Assembly: GCA_050084515.1 (NCBI GenBank)
Contig: CM114271.1
Location: 7,750,001-7,814,000 of the forward strand
From: Blasia pusilla
Lineage: Eukaryota > Marchantiophyta > Marchantiopsida > Blasiales
Reading direction: 5' to 3'
DNA: 64,000 nt
In this document: positions 45,500-57,479 of the stretch, one piece after another
Layout: every line of letters begins with the position of its first letter
Numbering within the stretch: position 1 is the stretch's first letter
Program-made: the position numbers and the translations under genes
Notes under the pieces: generated by a model
What the model saw: only the letters and a program-made list of their open reading frames with translations
Database searches by the model: none
Told to the model about the DNA's origin: nothing

Positions 45500-46265
45500 T
45501 GAAATGATAATAAAACTTAAATAGAAAAGTGGATGGGAAACCCATCAGGATACAAAGGAGTGGGCATAGAGATCCAAAGAACCCCAATGGCCAAAATCAG
45601 CCCCGAAGAGTTGGAAGGTGGTCCCCCCCTAACAACCAAAATCATCAATAACATAGGCAATATCAATAACACCTTGAGAATTATGATTATTATTAAGTGA
45701 ACCTCTAGCATTAGCGTCTCCAACCGTTTGAGTCCGTTATAAAAGTCCACTTGCGCGGGCACCTTATAAAGCTATGGACACCTGTTGCTTACATTAAAAT
45801 ATCGTAGTGGCCAATGAAAACCCATTTCTATAACGAAATGCACATGTCAATGGTTAAGGGGATAAATCGATGGTTGTCATGAAGTGCTTATAAATGTGGG
45901 TCTTCTTGATCGCCGCAGCCCCTCCTTGTAGTAATCTCCGTTGTGCCACCACTTGGGCACGCACCGCCTCCCACGAAGGATCCGTCACTACAACATCCGT
46001 TACGACCACCTCAGACTTCCGCGTCATGTAGAGATCAACACGGATAAGGGAAGCACGGATATGAAAGGATTGGACAATCCTCGGTTGCATTGCATGAGCA
46101 GGTAGTAATGTGAGGTTACTTGAGCGGCACCTTTGGGGTTGTTCTTTGTAAAAGGTTTCGGAAAACCGGTAGGAAATCCCACTTTATCGATGCGGACTAC
46201 GAAACGCCGGCAATGTACTCGATCCCGGGAAAAACTCCTCGGAATTTGCTTCAAACTACTCTAGT
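45500..46265 (-). mobile_element. LINE-C copy 2, 3' end only
   Basis: Minus-strand frames match the end of the LINE at 24.4-27.7 kb: RASLIRVDLYMTRKSEVVVTD in the endonuclease core, GGAAAIKKTH, and the C-terminal TVGDANARGSLNNNHNS tail, which parallels AVGDADARGPLSSNHSS. The 3' UTR is shared (GATGGGTTTCCCATCCAC against AATGGGTTTTCCATCACTC). It meets LINE-A copy 4 head-to-head. Confidence 0.75.
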
Positions 46266-49200
46266 GCACACGGCTGATCACGATGTTGAGGGAACTTCAA
46301 CTGATGGCACTTAATGATAGGCATAAGGTGGGATCCTCGGCTTGGACTAGGGTCAACTTCAAGGAGAATGAGAGCTCCATTGTGGACTACATAGCTGTGG
46401 ATGAGCAACTCTACACACGCAGTGGGAAGATCACAGTGGATGCGACAGACATTGGAAGATCAGATCCCCTCCGGCGCCACCTCTACCGCAACGTACCGCC
46501 GCATTCATTGGTCTGGACAGAGTTGCAACAAAGGCTAGAATGCTAGACCAAACCAGTGAAGAGGGTGATCAAGAAATGGAGGATAGAGGACTTCCAAGAT
46601 GAGGGCAACAAGAAGGTGTACATTGGCAAGCTGGAAGAAAATCTCTTGGCATTTGACACTTTCATTGAATCTACCGTCAAGACCTTTGGGTTCACGAGAA
46701 CAATTGTGGACATGGTGCTAGCATGGTGGGAGCGTGGAGTGACAGATGCGGTCAAGATTGCTGTCGGCAGGAAATTGATAATATGCGGCAGAGCCGTCAA
46801 ATGGTGGTCCTTGGAACTCAAGGCAGCCATTGCCAAACAAAGGGAAGCGTATGTCACAAGTGCCAAAGCCAGGGACGATGCATCCTTGTGGGCAGAGTAT
46901 GTGGCCCTACGCAAGGAAACCCGTCTTCTCGTGCGCATGCACAAGAAGAAAATGAACCAAGCCACATAATCATCCATCAATGAGAATTTCACTAAGAATC
47001 AGAAAAAGTTCTGGATGGAAGTGCAGAAATTGAGCAAGGCCAGGGACAAAAACGACGTAAAGGCCTTGAAGAGAAAAGACGGTGGAATGGTGACCATAGC
47101 TAAACAGATCCGACATGTGTTGGAAGGCCATTACAAGGAGTTAGGCAGGAAGCCCGCTCCGACATCCCTTGAAGAGCAGAACTTCGAGAGGGTGGTGGAG
47201 GATTTTGTAAAGATACAACGGGAGAAGGCAGATGATGAGGTTGAGTTGGGCAACGCATATAATGATTGGTTCTCCTGGCTGAGGTGGGAGCAGCGATCAA
47301 AGAACTTGTGAACCACAAAGCGGCGGTGGTGATGAGCTTGTGAATGATTTTGTTAAAGTATGGCGATCTTTGCTATGGCTCGTTCTCTAGTGAGTCTCTT
47401 CAACCTGGTCTCAAGCGGGCGAAGTCATCCCACAAAGGTGGCGGATGGGAGTCATCGTAAACCTCTTCAAGAAGGGTGAGCGAGAAGACCCTGGAAACTC
47501 TGGGGGTATTATATTGCTGAGTGTAGTCGGGAAGCTCCTTTGCCGTATACTCAACAATAGGATCTCTGTGCCCCTGGAGGAGAATTCTGTCATCAAGGAA
47601 GGCCAGGCTAGCTTCCGGCAAGCCTGAGGATGCGTGGACCACATCTTCACCTTCAATCAGATCATCCAGGGTAGGGAAAAAGAGGGGAAACCCACCCATT
47701 GCTTCTTCTTGGACCTCAAGAAGGCATATGACACTTGTATGGCGTGACGGGCTTTCTTATAGCTTTGTGGAAGGCGGGGTGAGAGGGAAAATGTGGAGGG
47801 TGGTGGTGGAAGATGTACCAGAACACAAGGAGTAGAGTTCTGGTGAATGGCCAAAAGAGTGGGACATTCGACATCAAGCAAGGAGTGGCTCAAGGATGCC
47901 CGCTCTCCCCCACCCTCTTCAACATTTTCGTGAATTCCCTATTGGAAGAAATGGAGGATAGTGGACTAGGCATACGGGTGGGCAACAACTCTATTGTTGC
48001 CCTCATGTTTGCTGATGACTTTGGTGGCCAGAGAGAAACTCCAAGAGATGATCTCCCTGACCAGAATCTGGTGTCACATGTGGGGCATGGAGGCAAATGT
48101 ACTAAAGTGCGGTGTGATGATTTTCAATGGCAAGGAGGAGGACCAAGACCAAGAGTGGTACTCGGGTGACCAAGAGATCCCCCGTGTGGCTACCTACACC
48201 TATCAGGGCATAGAATTCTCGGAAGATTGCATGTGGGATGCACACATCAAGAAGACTCTTGAGAAAGGCCACAAAAGATGAACGGTCTGTCGATTCCTCT
48301 GATTCCGGGACATCACATCGAAGTAAAGTCTTTGTGTCATTTTGCATACCATTCGTCCCTTGCTGGAATACGGGGCAGCGGTGTGGGATGCCGACACCAA
48401 ACAAAGGGATAGGCTTGAAGTTGTGCGGTGAAGGCGTTTGGGTATGATGTCAACTTCATCACAAACACCAGCGTTGGTGTGAGATCGAACTCGGTGTGGA
48501 ACCCTTGGAGGATAGACGTGACATCGCCAAGTTGAAATGGCGGAGAGGCAGCTGGAGACAATGGACTCCCCATCGCTATCCTAAAGAGGTGATGGGGAAA
48601 ACTGGACCCAAAGAAGACCGTAAGTAAAACAGGCCAAATCTTGGGCGGGAAAAAGGTTCAAGAGATTGTGCAAGCATCCAAGCATCCAAGTCAGCAGGCT
48701 CTGAATGGGGAGCAAGATGAGAAAGCATTCGTGGATACCATAACCAAAGAAGTGGGCAAACGCCCACAATGTCTCCCTCCTCTCAGAACCAAAGACGGAG
48801 GAAGCCATGAAAATGTCGACCTCTCTCTTTTGACGGTATATCCCGAGAGGGCAGAATGAAGAACTTTGCGGGGAACCCCTTGCTTGGGAACCCGGCTCAA
48901 GTTCAAGTTCGTGGACGGGACAATCCCCTTGAACCATAAGAAAAGCAGGATGGGAACACAACTAAACTCTTGCGCCTTGTGTGACGATGGGGACGAAACC
49001 TCTAGTCATTACTTGGTCTCCTGCGCGAAATTCACAACACACAGAGCAAGAGCATTTGTTGATATTGCTAAGCTGGTAGCACCAGAATTGTTCGACACAT
49101 TCAGTAGCCTTGATTCATTGCCCAAAGCTGCTGCACTGGTAAGTAATGTCTATTGGGGATCCCAATCAGGTAAAGTAGATGGTGTGGTGAAGAGTTTCTT

Positions 49201-49325
49201 GGTTGACACTTGTAAGCTCGGCACAAACACGTTGTTTGGTCGACACTCACACTATATGAGAGTGTCTCCCTCCTCTCATATGGTACCTTCTTCACTTGCT
49301 TCTCTCTCTCTCTCTGACATGTTTA
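46266..49325 (+). mobile_element. LINE-A copy 4, from endonuclease C-terminus to 3' end
   Basis: It starts in the C-terminal part of the EEP-type endonuclease (MLRELQLMALNDRHK, then WTRVNFKENESSIVDYIAVD). Next is an open frame at 46556-46969 for the endonuclease-RT linker, then KKFWMEVQKLSKARDKNDVK and RT entry VGVIVNLFKKGEREDPGN. The RT has LDLKKAYDT (motif A), QGVAQGCPLSPTLFNI (motif B) and LMFADDFGG (motif C, near 48005). The C-terminal third ends with CALCDDGDETSSHYLVSC. Several frameshifts and stops make it inactive. The 3' end has a TC-rich tract at 49300-49313. Confidence 0.8.
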
Positions 49326-49600
49326 TTTGAGACAATCAAAGGCTCCCTGTAGTCCGGATCTCGGCAGAGAGTTCAAACTGGTCTATAGGAGGTGACAACT
49401 GTTCCACATTAGTATTTTTGATATAGGTCCCACAATAGACTTTGTTTCATTTAAGATCATATGCGGAGCTTTAGGCTTTGAAATCCTGGCTACAGCTAGG
49501 GTTACTCAAATGATGTATGGCCGTCAATGTATCTTTAAGGCGTCTATCAAGGGTAGAGAAAGCCAATACTTGACTTGCCTAAAAACCAGGTGTCTTTAGA
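49326..49600. other. Short unassigned stretch between LINE copies
   Basis: A frame reading FKIICGALGFEILATARVTQ is visible near 49450-49510, but I cannot assign it to a family. The rest is featureless. Confidence 0.3.
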
Positions 49601-51008
49601 ATTGAGATGTGCCTACAACTGGAGGGCTATGGTAGTTAAGGGTGGTTCTAGCTTGAAGGAAAGGCCCATCTCCACAAAACCGCTGGTGATCTACATACCT
49701 TATATCTGTAGTGCTCTCCAAGGAGCCAGCAATGAAAAGCCTGCACATGAAGAGGTTCCATGTTGCAAGCACCCACACCTACGCCAGAAGCATGCCCGCC
49801 CACCCCTAACCCACTTAGTGACAGGTCTACGTTTGGGTACCTGGAACTTTAGTGGACTAACCCATGCAATAAAAGAACTGGAGCTTGTTGAGGTTTTGCT
49901 GAAAAATGAAATACATATATGCGTTGGTGAGAAAACTTGGGAAACCAAGTTAATGGAGATACCCCATGTACAACACTTTGCATGGTTTTGAAAGATGTAC
50001 AGCACCAAGAGGGACAACAACAGAGGTATGAAGGATTTGGGGTTCTTCATCAGAGACTTCATGATAGACAGGTGTGAGATCATCAACACATGCCTTGACG
50101 ATGAACACACGATCAGGGTCAAAGTTGGAGTAGAGTGCAACTCACGGGATATGTATATTGGGTGTATTTACATGCCCACAAACAATGAATGTGCTGTTGT
50201 AATAGAGGCAACATTTGATACTGTGAAAATTGATTGCCTTGGGTTTCGGACAAAGGGGAACATAGTCTTGCTGGGAGACTTCCATAGCTGGGTGGGGCAA
50301 GGCACTCATCCCCAAGTGGAGTTGGGGATGTTTGGAGATGTGAGAGTGAATGGAAATGGCACACGATTGATCACGATGTTGAGGGAACTTCGACAGATGG
50401 CATTGAATGATAGGCATAAGGCGCATTCCACAACTTGGACTAGGGTCAACTTCAAGGAGAATGAAAGCTCTATATTGGACTACATAGCTCTAGATGAGGA
50501 AATCTACACACGCAATGGGAAGATCATAGTGGATGGGATAGACATTGGAAGATGAGATCATTCATTGGATTGGACAGAGTTGCAGCAAAGGCTAAATGCT
50601 TCACCAAACCCGTGAAGAGAGTGATCAAGAAATGGAGGATAGAGGACTTCCAACATGAGGGGAACAAGAAGGTGTTCATTGGCAAGCGGGAGAAAAGGAT
50701 CTCTTGACATTTGAAACTTTCATTGAATGTATCGTCAAGAGCTTTGGGTTCACAAGAACAACTGTGGACATGGTGCAGGCATGGTGGGAACATGAAGTTA
50801 CAGATGTCACTGAGATTGTTGTCGGCAGGAAATTGAAAATATGCGGTAGAGGCCTCAAATGGTGGTCCTTGGAACTCAAGGAGGCTGTGCGCCCCTTCAT
50901 AAGTGGCTCCCATGTGTGTTAGATACTTTTGGGACTCTAGTTAGGTGAGTAGAAGGAGCTAGAACAACAATATGCAATTTAAATGGGATCATTGGTGCTA
51001 TTTGGACC

Positions 51009-51452
51009 AAGATGGTGGCAGCTCACAAATCAGATTGGGACAGGAAATTAGCTTCAGCTGTCCATGCTAACAACACAGCTAAGAAGAGTACCACAGGGAA
51101 AAGTCCCTACTTCTTGGTGTATGGGCAGAACCCTCTCTCAGTAGTAGAGTTGGGGTTGAAGACTGATCATACTCTAGAAGGGCACTTCCAACCTGAAGGT
51201 GGCATAGATAGCAGGCTGGATATGATTGATGCCCTAGAGGAGGAGAAAAAGGCAGCATTAGAGAAGACCAAGGTCGTTCAGCAACAAAGGAAGATGAGGT
51301 TTGATAACCGAATACAGCATGACCCAGTGAAGGAGGGGGACATGGTGCTGATGTATGATAGTCGACCCCAAAAGTTTTCAGGAAAGCTGCACATTCGACT
51401 GCTTGGGCCTTATCAAGTGAAGAGCATCCAGGGGAGTGATGAGATCAGGTGA
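51009..51452 (+). pseudogene. Gypsy integrase C-terminal part
   Basis: An open frame with the end of the integrase catalytic domain (AVHANNTAKKSTTGKSPYF, LVYGQNPL) and the C-terminal barrel (VKEGDMVLMYDSRP, then KFSGKLHIRLLGPYQVKSI). This is the G-P-Y/F-type module of gypsy integrases. The frame ends where a 32-bp tandem repeat derived from its own last codons begins. Confidence 0.85.
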
Positions 51453-51727
51453 AGAGCATCCAAGGGAGTGATGAGATCAGGTGAAGAGCATCCAAGGGAG
51501 TGATGAGATCAGGTGAAGAGCATCCAGGGGAGTGATAAGAGCAGGTGAAGAGCATCCAGGGGAGTGATGAGAGCAGGTGAAGAGCATCCAGGGGAGTGAT
51601 GAGAGCACGTGAAGAGCATCCAAGGGAGTGATGAGATCAGGTGAAGAGCATCCAGGGGAGTGATGAGATCAGGTGAAGAGCATCCAAGGGAGTGATGAGA
51701 TCAGGTGGAGCTGAAGAGCATCCAAGG
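51421..51727 (+). repeat. 32-bp minisatellite derived from the gypsy coding end
   Basis: Unit AGAGCATCCAGGGGAGTGAT plus 12 bases. Copies start at 51421, 51453, 51485, 51517, 51549, 51581, 51613, 51645, 51677 and 51715 (the last after a 6-bp insertion). The first unit is the coding sequence for KSIQGSDEIR. The period is not a multiple of three, so expansion destroys the frame. Units differ only by one or two bases. Confidence 0.95.
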
Positions 51728-54161
51728 AAAGCTCCAACAAGCTTGAGAAGAAGCAAGCATGGGAAGAATGTAAAGGTAGGTCTTACCTTCAAACATGTCC
51801 AAGAGACAAGTCGAGCCTATGCCATCAATGCTGCTCAAGAGACTTTAGTTAGGACAGGTTCAGAAGTAGATGAGGTAGAAATTTCAGGCAGTAGATGCCT
51901 TGGAGTAGATGCTTAGGGGGAGGTAGATTTGTAGGAAGGTAGGAACCCAGAATGCCAGAGAAGCCCAAGTGGGAAGAGGGCTCTTCGCTTCACTTATAAA
52001 TACTCTGTTGGGTTTGGTTGAAGGCGGGCATATACATGTTGTTGGCTAGTAGACACTCGATCTCTTGAGCCAAGCTAACCAGCAGAGTTATGTGCTCCCA
52101 GATCTAGGTAGTGTGTAGTGTGCTTGAAGGGGGCTGAGACTAAGAAGGTCTTCCATGTACTCGATGATTTTGTGATACAAAGAAGGTAGCCCTGTGAAAT
52201 GAGTTCACTCCATTGCCCTGTATCTGAGTATGTGCATGATTGAGTGATGAGTTGGGGGGGGCTTGATGAAGGGAGATTCTTGGAGCTGATTCAACTAATC
52301 ATTCACAAGTGTAGTGAGTGGACAAGAGGCTGTACCAGTAGAGGGGAGGCAAGCTTGGGTTCCAGGATTTTGCTCCACCAAGGTGTGCTTGGAAAGCTTG
52401 CTGTTCTGCCCACCTAAGCTTGGCCTTTGACACTAATCACTGATTACTTCCAGGGTGTGACAACCTGGACTTCCAGGTCTGGTAAGTGATAAGAGTTAGT
52501 GAGTGGAGAGAGAGAGAGAGGGTCATGCTTGAGCTCCCCTATAGGTAGAAGACCATGGGCTCAGCCTGTTAAGTCTCCTACTACCTGAACAAGAAGGGAG
52601 AACAAAGGATCAGCAAGGTAAGAGGAGAAGAAGAGGGTGATTGCACTACCTGATCGGTTAGGAGTTGGGTGTACTTTAGAGGATATCCTTGATACATTCA
52701 ACTCATCCAAGACAGCACATTGGAGGACCTTATGCTGCCCTGGTCATTCTTGACTGAGATTTCTAAGTAGAGTGTGCTTGTTGGGTTCCACTGGCAACTC
52801 CACTCAAAGCACTCAAGAGAAAGGAAGGAGTTTTGGTTAGTAGGGTGAGGATAGGATTGTGATATTGAAGTGGAGAGAGTTTCTCCAGCCTATTAAGGTA
52901 AAGAGGTGGGGTTTACAGTTGTTAAGGAGTACATCTTGTAGATCTGATCTTCTATTCTGGCCCTAAGCTCTTACATGGGACCGAACTGATGGAACTAGCA
53001 ACATTTTCACATGGGTTGTGTGCTGGCCATGTATTACCTGGTGAGACAGAGGCCATTGCAAAACAAAGGGAAGTCTATATAACAAGTCACAAAGCCAAGG
53101 ATGATGCGCCCTTGTTGGTAGAAGATGTGACCCTATGTAAGGAAACCCGTCTCCTTGTGCGCATGCACAAAAAAAAAATTGAACCAAGCGACATACTCAT
53201 CCATCAATGTGAATTTCACTAAGAATCCGAAAAAGTTATGGATGGAAGTGCAGGAATTGAGCAAGGCCAGGGAAAAAAAGTGACGTAAAGGCCCTGAAGA
53301 AAAATGATGGTGGAATAGTGACCATGGCTAAACAGATCCCACATGTGTTGGAAGACCATTACAAGGAGTTAGGCAGGAAGCCCCCTCAGACATCCCTTGA
53401 AGAGAAGAACTTCGAGAGGGTGCAGGAGGATTTTGTTAAGATACAACGGGAGAAGGTAGATGATGACGCTGAGTTGGGCAACCCATTTAACCATTAGTTC
53501 TCCCTGTCTGAGGTGGGAGAAGCCGTCAAAGAACTTGTGAACCACAAAGCAGTCGATGGTGATGAGCTTGTAAATTAGCTCGATGGTGATGAGCTTGTAA
53601 ATTATTGAAGTATTCTGATGTTGGTATGACTCGTTCTCTAGTGAGTCTCTTCAACTAGGTCTCGCGCGCAGAAGTCATCCCACAAAGATGGCCGGTGGGA
53701 GTCATCGTGAACCTCTTCAAGACATGTGAGCGAGAAGACCTTGGAAAGTACACGGGTATTATATTGCTGAGTGTAGTCGGGAAGCTCCTCTTCCGTAAAC
53801 TCAACAAGAAGATGTCGTGCGCATACATATCGCTACACAACATACATCGCTGGTCACATCTACACCACACAACACCGATCTTCCCCACACACGGGTCGAT
53901 CCACACATGTACAAAAATCAACTCATACATATACAAGGAGATTACACAAAAAAAATAAAGAGTAGTAAAAACGGCACACCCGACCTAAAACTCCACTCCT
54001 CAATCTACATCAGCATATCGAGCCTCGTCCACCCTGTGCTATCAAGGAATATGGACGCTAGCACCCTATTCCTATCTCACACACATACAAGGAAGGTGCT
54101 CCAATGGCCCAAAATGAGAAAGATGGTTTTGGAAAGCCATCTTCCTCTCTTATATAAGGTT

Positions 54162-54185
54162 GGGAAGAGCCAAAAGGCTCTTCCC
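54162..54185. repeat. Perfect 10-bp hairpin
   Basis: GGGAAGAGCC, loop AAAA, GGCTCTTCCC, immediately downstream of a TATA-like box. Confidence 0.9.
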
Positions 54186-54199
54186 CTAAAAATTGCCCT

Positions 54200-54234
54200 C
54201 CCCTGGGTAACGTGCGCGCACAGTTTACCAGGGG
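54200..54234. repeat. Second hairpin with inner palindrome
   Basis: CCCCTGGGTAA pairs with TTTACCAGGGG with one bulge, and the enclosed GTGCGCGCAC is itself palindromic. Confidence 0.75.
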
Positions 54235-54947
54235 TGGATGACCTGGTCAACAAGTCAACAAGTGGTAGAGAGGGGGCGCCCATCGCCGCCCGTCCGCGCC
54301 TGCCGACCTAAACGCCCGTCAGCGTCCCCGGCGGCTGCAAGCCCTAACTCTCTTTTCTTCTCTCTCTCGACACCCTGACTCGCGTACACCTGACGCCCAC
54401 TCCGTATTACACTCTGTTGTTGTCCCCAATCCCTGTGCACCAACAAAATCTGAGAAAAACGGACAGCACTTGTGCCCAGGGCCTTCCGAACAGAAAAATG
54501 ACAAATATGACGCCAACCAATGCTTCCACTTTGAGACATTTTGCTCCACTCCAGAGTCCACAGGACCAACATGAAGCTTGGGGACTAATCCAGATTGGCC
54601 AGTTCTTGCTCAATTTCCAGTATGCACGAGACATTTCAACTTAGAAACATTTATAATTGACCCTGTATCCAATGCACGAAGATTTCCAAAATGCGTTTTG
54701 CAAGAGTTTTGCAATTTCAATCAGCAGGAGAAGTACGCAGAGTAAGAAGCTCATCAACATTAACCATAGAGAGGCCAAAAAATAGTTAAGGGTCGGGATC
54801 TCTTGCAATAAATCTTGAGAAAACCTCCCAAAAACAAAATAAGTGTTGTTTATTCTTCTGCTCATGACTTCTGAATTCCACCTTTTGCCCCTCCCATGAC
54901 CCTTAGGAACCACCAACTTGCCAGAAACTCACTTCATTCAGTCGGAT

Positions 54948-55412
54948 TCAACTCAGCTGTTTGTCAAATGATTGGTGGTTTGCTGTCTTCAAGCCTATGA
55001 GAAATCTGAATAAGGCAACCTGATTGACTATTAGGTGCAGAACCATGAGACTGCTTGCCAGAGCAGAGGCAGCTGAGAACACAAACTTCACTGCAATAGG
55101 TGCTTTCCACCGACTAAGCAGGCCATCTACAATGAGAGAGAATGGAACATCATGAATGACGTACATTGGGAAAGCGGACTCAGCCCACAACCATGGAGGT
55201 GCCTTGTTTGAGAGAGCTTGTCGAACAAACAAGAGGAGCGAACATATGATGTTTCTAGTTGCAAGAGCAGATAGGATTCTTTGGGCCATACTAGGGAGTT
55301 GGAAGGATTCTAGCAACACAGAAGGAATCAGGTACAAAATACATGAGATGGTCCTAAGCGCTGGATTGAATCCGCATCGAGAATGGATGATCCAAATTGA
55401 GCCAGACAGAAA
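54948..55412 (-). CDS. Exon of an acyltransferase-3-like membrane protein
   Basis: The open frame follows an acceptor-like CTAG at 55413-55416 and ends with a stop at 54948. It contains several hydrophobic segments: TISCILYLIPSVLLESF, NIICSLLLFVRQAL and FVFSAASALASSLMVLHLIV. The part AESAFPMYVIHDVPFSLIVD resembles the conserved end of acyltransferase-3 family proteins, where a Tyr/Phe-Pro-x-Tyr-x-x-H pattern precedes the last membrane helices. Upstream exons were not found on the minus strand, so it is a last exon of a gene fragment or a pseudogene. The family call is tentative. Confidence 0.35.
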   Translation of the reverse strand, partial: FLSGSIWIIHSRCGFNPALRTISCILYLIPSVLLESFQLPSMAQRILSALATRNIICSLLLFVRQALSNKAPPWLWAESAFPMYVIHDVPFSLIVDGLLSRWKAPIAVKFVFSAASALASSLMVLHLIVNQVALFRFLIGLKTANHQSFDKQLS

Positions 55413-55674
55413 CTAGTCACAAAGAAAATGGAAAAGAAAAAAAATTGGTCCCGTCGTCCACCAAGTTTTGATATCCTAGCCACCAATCACGCAATGTCAC
55501 TTGAATTACTATCAGTTCGATCATTGGAGCATTGGCTAGCACCCATCCCCATCTCTGTTAATGGATTCCATCTTGCAAAGAACCCAAAACCGTGGGAAGT
55601 AAAGAAGTGCAAGGAAATGAAAGCGAATCCCTTTAAAGCATCAACTCCAGAATGTTAGGTGAACAGCTTGGACA

Positions 55675-55731
55675 CCACAATAAGCAAACGTGTACTCCTG
55701 CCACTTGGGAGTATACATTTGCTTATTGTGG
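55675..55731. repeat. Long near-perfect hairpin
   Basis: CCACAATAAGCAAACGTGTA..CTCC (55675-55698) pairs with 55707-55731 over 24 positions with one mismatch and one G-T wobble. The loop is TGCCACTT plus one base. It could be a small foldback transposon end or a precursor-like RNA hairpin. Confidence 0.85.
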
Positions 55732-57479
55732 GGATTCCTTTGATGGGGATGAAACTATGATACACTTGCAACTCCTGTGAGAGAGATTTCGATGATACGA
55801 GAGAGTGATTCCAAAAAATCTAGTGACAATAAATATAGAGAGCTATGCAGACTCTAAAAGGGCTCCATGAGTAAGTGAATGGGGCTGCAAGGCATAGCCC
55901 GGGCATGAAAACCATGAAACCCTTATATCATTGAGGGTCCATTTCCTATTGAGAAAGTAGGACCTTTTCCGCTCCACAACCACATCCGAAAACGAAATGT
56001 TGTGAGGCTGGAAATCCTGGGCCTTTATCGTCGCCTCCTCCAACAGCGAAACCGGCCCCAATCCATACAGTTTCATCCCCATCTTCAGCTAGAGTTTTGC
56101 AGGATTCAGGTACAACAACGACATTTCGACAAGCGCATCCCTCATGAGCCTTTCAATTCCCCTCTTGCGCGATAAACCCCGGCTACAGTACGCCCTTAAT
56201 GGAGGCATCCCAATCCTACTCCAAACAGTAGAAAATTCACTTTCCTTAAGCAACGACTAGAAATCAATCAGCCATGGGAAATGAAGACATTCATCAGGCG
56301 AGTGAGTGCGGCAACCAATGCCACCGCGAAAAATCCCAAGTGCACGATTACTTCCTTTTCCATACTTTTCTCATTGATTCCTCAATTTCCACCGCTCCCG
56401 CTGCTGCTCTCACTCTTGTGCAAGCATACACACATATTGACAATTGCAAGCAAGTGGGACATGGTTTGATGTTTGAGTTTTATACATGAGATTGACCTCT
56501 TGTTGTAGTGTTAAGTGTTGAGCACGCGTTACTACCCTTGAAGGTGAACGGTGCAAAAATTACCCCATCTAAGGAGGCAGTATTGACACTTTGGCGGTAC
56601 AAAAATCACTTGTAAAAGCACAAAGAATTTTTGCTTGCAGCGCACGATAAAAAAAATGAGAGAAACCGTAGAGGAATAGTTGCACATAAATAAAGATCGA
56701 GTCCTATAGGGGAAGCGGATTAGAATCACGCGATAGACAGGGATGGTGCTTACATTGCCTTTGCTTACATGTCAACCAAAATGGGCTCCTGATCTTGACG
56801 GACTCGAACATCATCAAGACAAACACCCTAACCTCATAGCGAGTTGCACACAAGTCTCGTGCTGCCTCATCGTCGTGCAAAACCAACGCCAATTTCCCAT
56901 GCGAACTTCAAATCTTTGCCCGATAGTTTTAGCCCTCCTTTGTACGATACTCGCTCAATTTGCGTTGCTTCCGGCGTTAAGTGTAAACTTGCCCTAAATC
57001 GCGACCCCTTCCATCTTCGTTGCCGCTCTACCTTCTTGGTCGCGCCTTTTTTCTCATGCCTTGGCCTCACCTTGTTCATGCACCATTTTAATTAGGTGGA
57101 CTTTGCTCTCGCCATCTTAGATAAATTAAGTGTCGATTTTTTTAATTATTTTTTAAGTTAATTTAAAACTTAAAAACACCATTAGGATAATATTCTATAA
57201 TATTCTATTATTTTGAATATTCTACTTACACATGTACCAATAAGGGATTGCCACATGTATACCTTCATTTCAAGGACAAATAATCTCTAACTTCCATGCA
57301 CATCTTCCATGAATGGGAGCTTGAATAACATTGGCCTATATTTCTTATAAATGAATTTCCTTAAAAAGAATATCCCTATATTCCTCCCACAAAAATTCCT
57401 AAGTTTTCTCTGATATGGAATAAAACAACTCTATACTTTGTCGTACGTGATGGATCACTTCCGTGGAAGTGAGGCCCAC
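55732..57479. other. Unassigned intergenic stretch
   Basis: A minus-strand frame near 56240-55860 (ERLMRDALVEMSLLYLNP, FSDVVVERKRSYFL) might be a gene fragment but has no recognisable domain. The part from 57100 is very AT-rich. Confidence 0.3.

Larger units (their letters stand above)
50886..53048 (+). mobile_element. LTR retrotransposon remnant inserted in LINE-A, 5-bp TSD
   Basis: The insertion begins TGTGCGCCCC and ends GGTGAGACA, flanked on both sides by GAGGC (50881-50885 and 53049-53053). Joining the flanks restores the LINE-A sequence seen in copy 4. It contains a gypsy integrase C-terminal frame, a minisatellite, a polypurine tract (about 51914-51928, AGGGGGAGGTAG) and a probable 3' LTR from about 51929 with TATAAATA at 51996. 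The 5' LTR is not recognisable and most of gag-pol is absent. Confidence 0.7.
49601..53812 (+). mobile_element. LINE-A copy 5, with the endonuclease, split by an LTR element
   Basis: This copy reaches furthest 5'. It has an upstream region and then an EEP-type endonuclease start (LRLGTWNFSGL, then EIHICVGEKTWE). After a frameshift at about 49990 follow DMYIGCIYMPTNNECA, IVLLGDFHSWVG, and LDYIALDEEIYTRNG with the D/H region. The element stops at LELKEA (50885), is interrupted by an LTR element, and resumes at EAIAKQREVYITS (53049). It continues into the RT entry (VGVIVNLFKTCEREDLG) and ends at 53812 where another LTR-like block begins. Confidence 0.8.
53813..54640 (+). repeat. LTR-like block beginning TGTCGTGCGCATAC
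   Basis: It abuts LINE-A at 53812. Its first 36 bases recur at 63275-63312, also after unrelated sequence, so this is an element end. A TATA-like TATATAAG lies at about 54151. Two strong hairpins follow (54162-54185 and 54200-54234). I cannot find its right end or an internal coding region with certainty. Confidence 0.45.

Noticed and set aside
51421-51727. CRISPR-like array
   Set aside because: Units are directly contiguous without unique spacers; it is a minisatellite in a plant retroelement.
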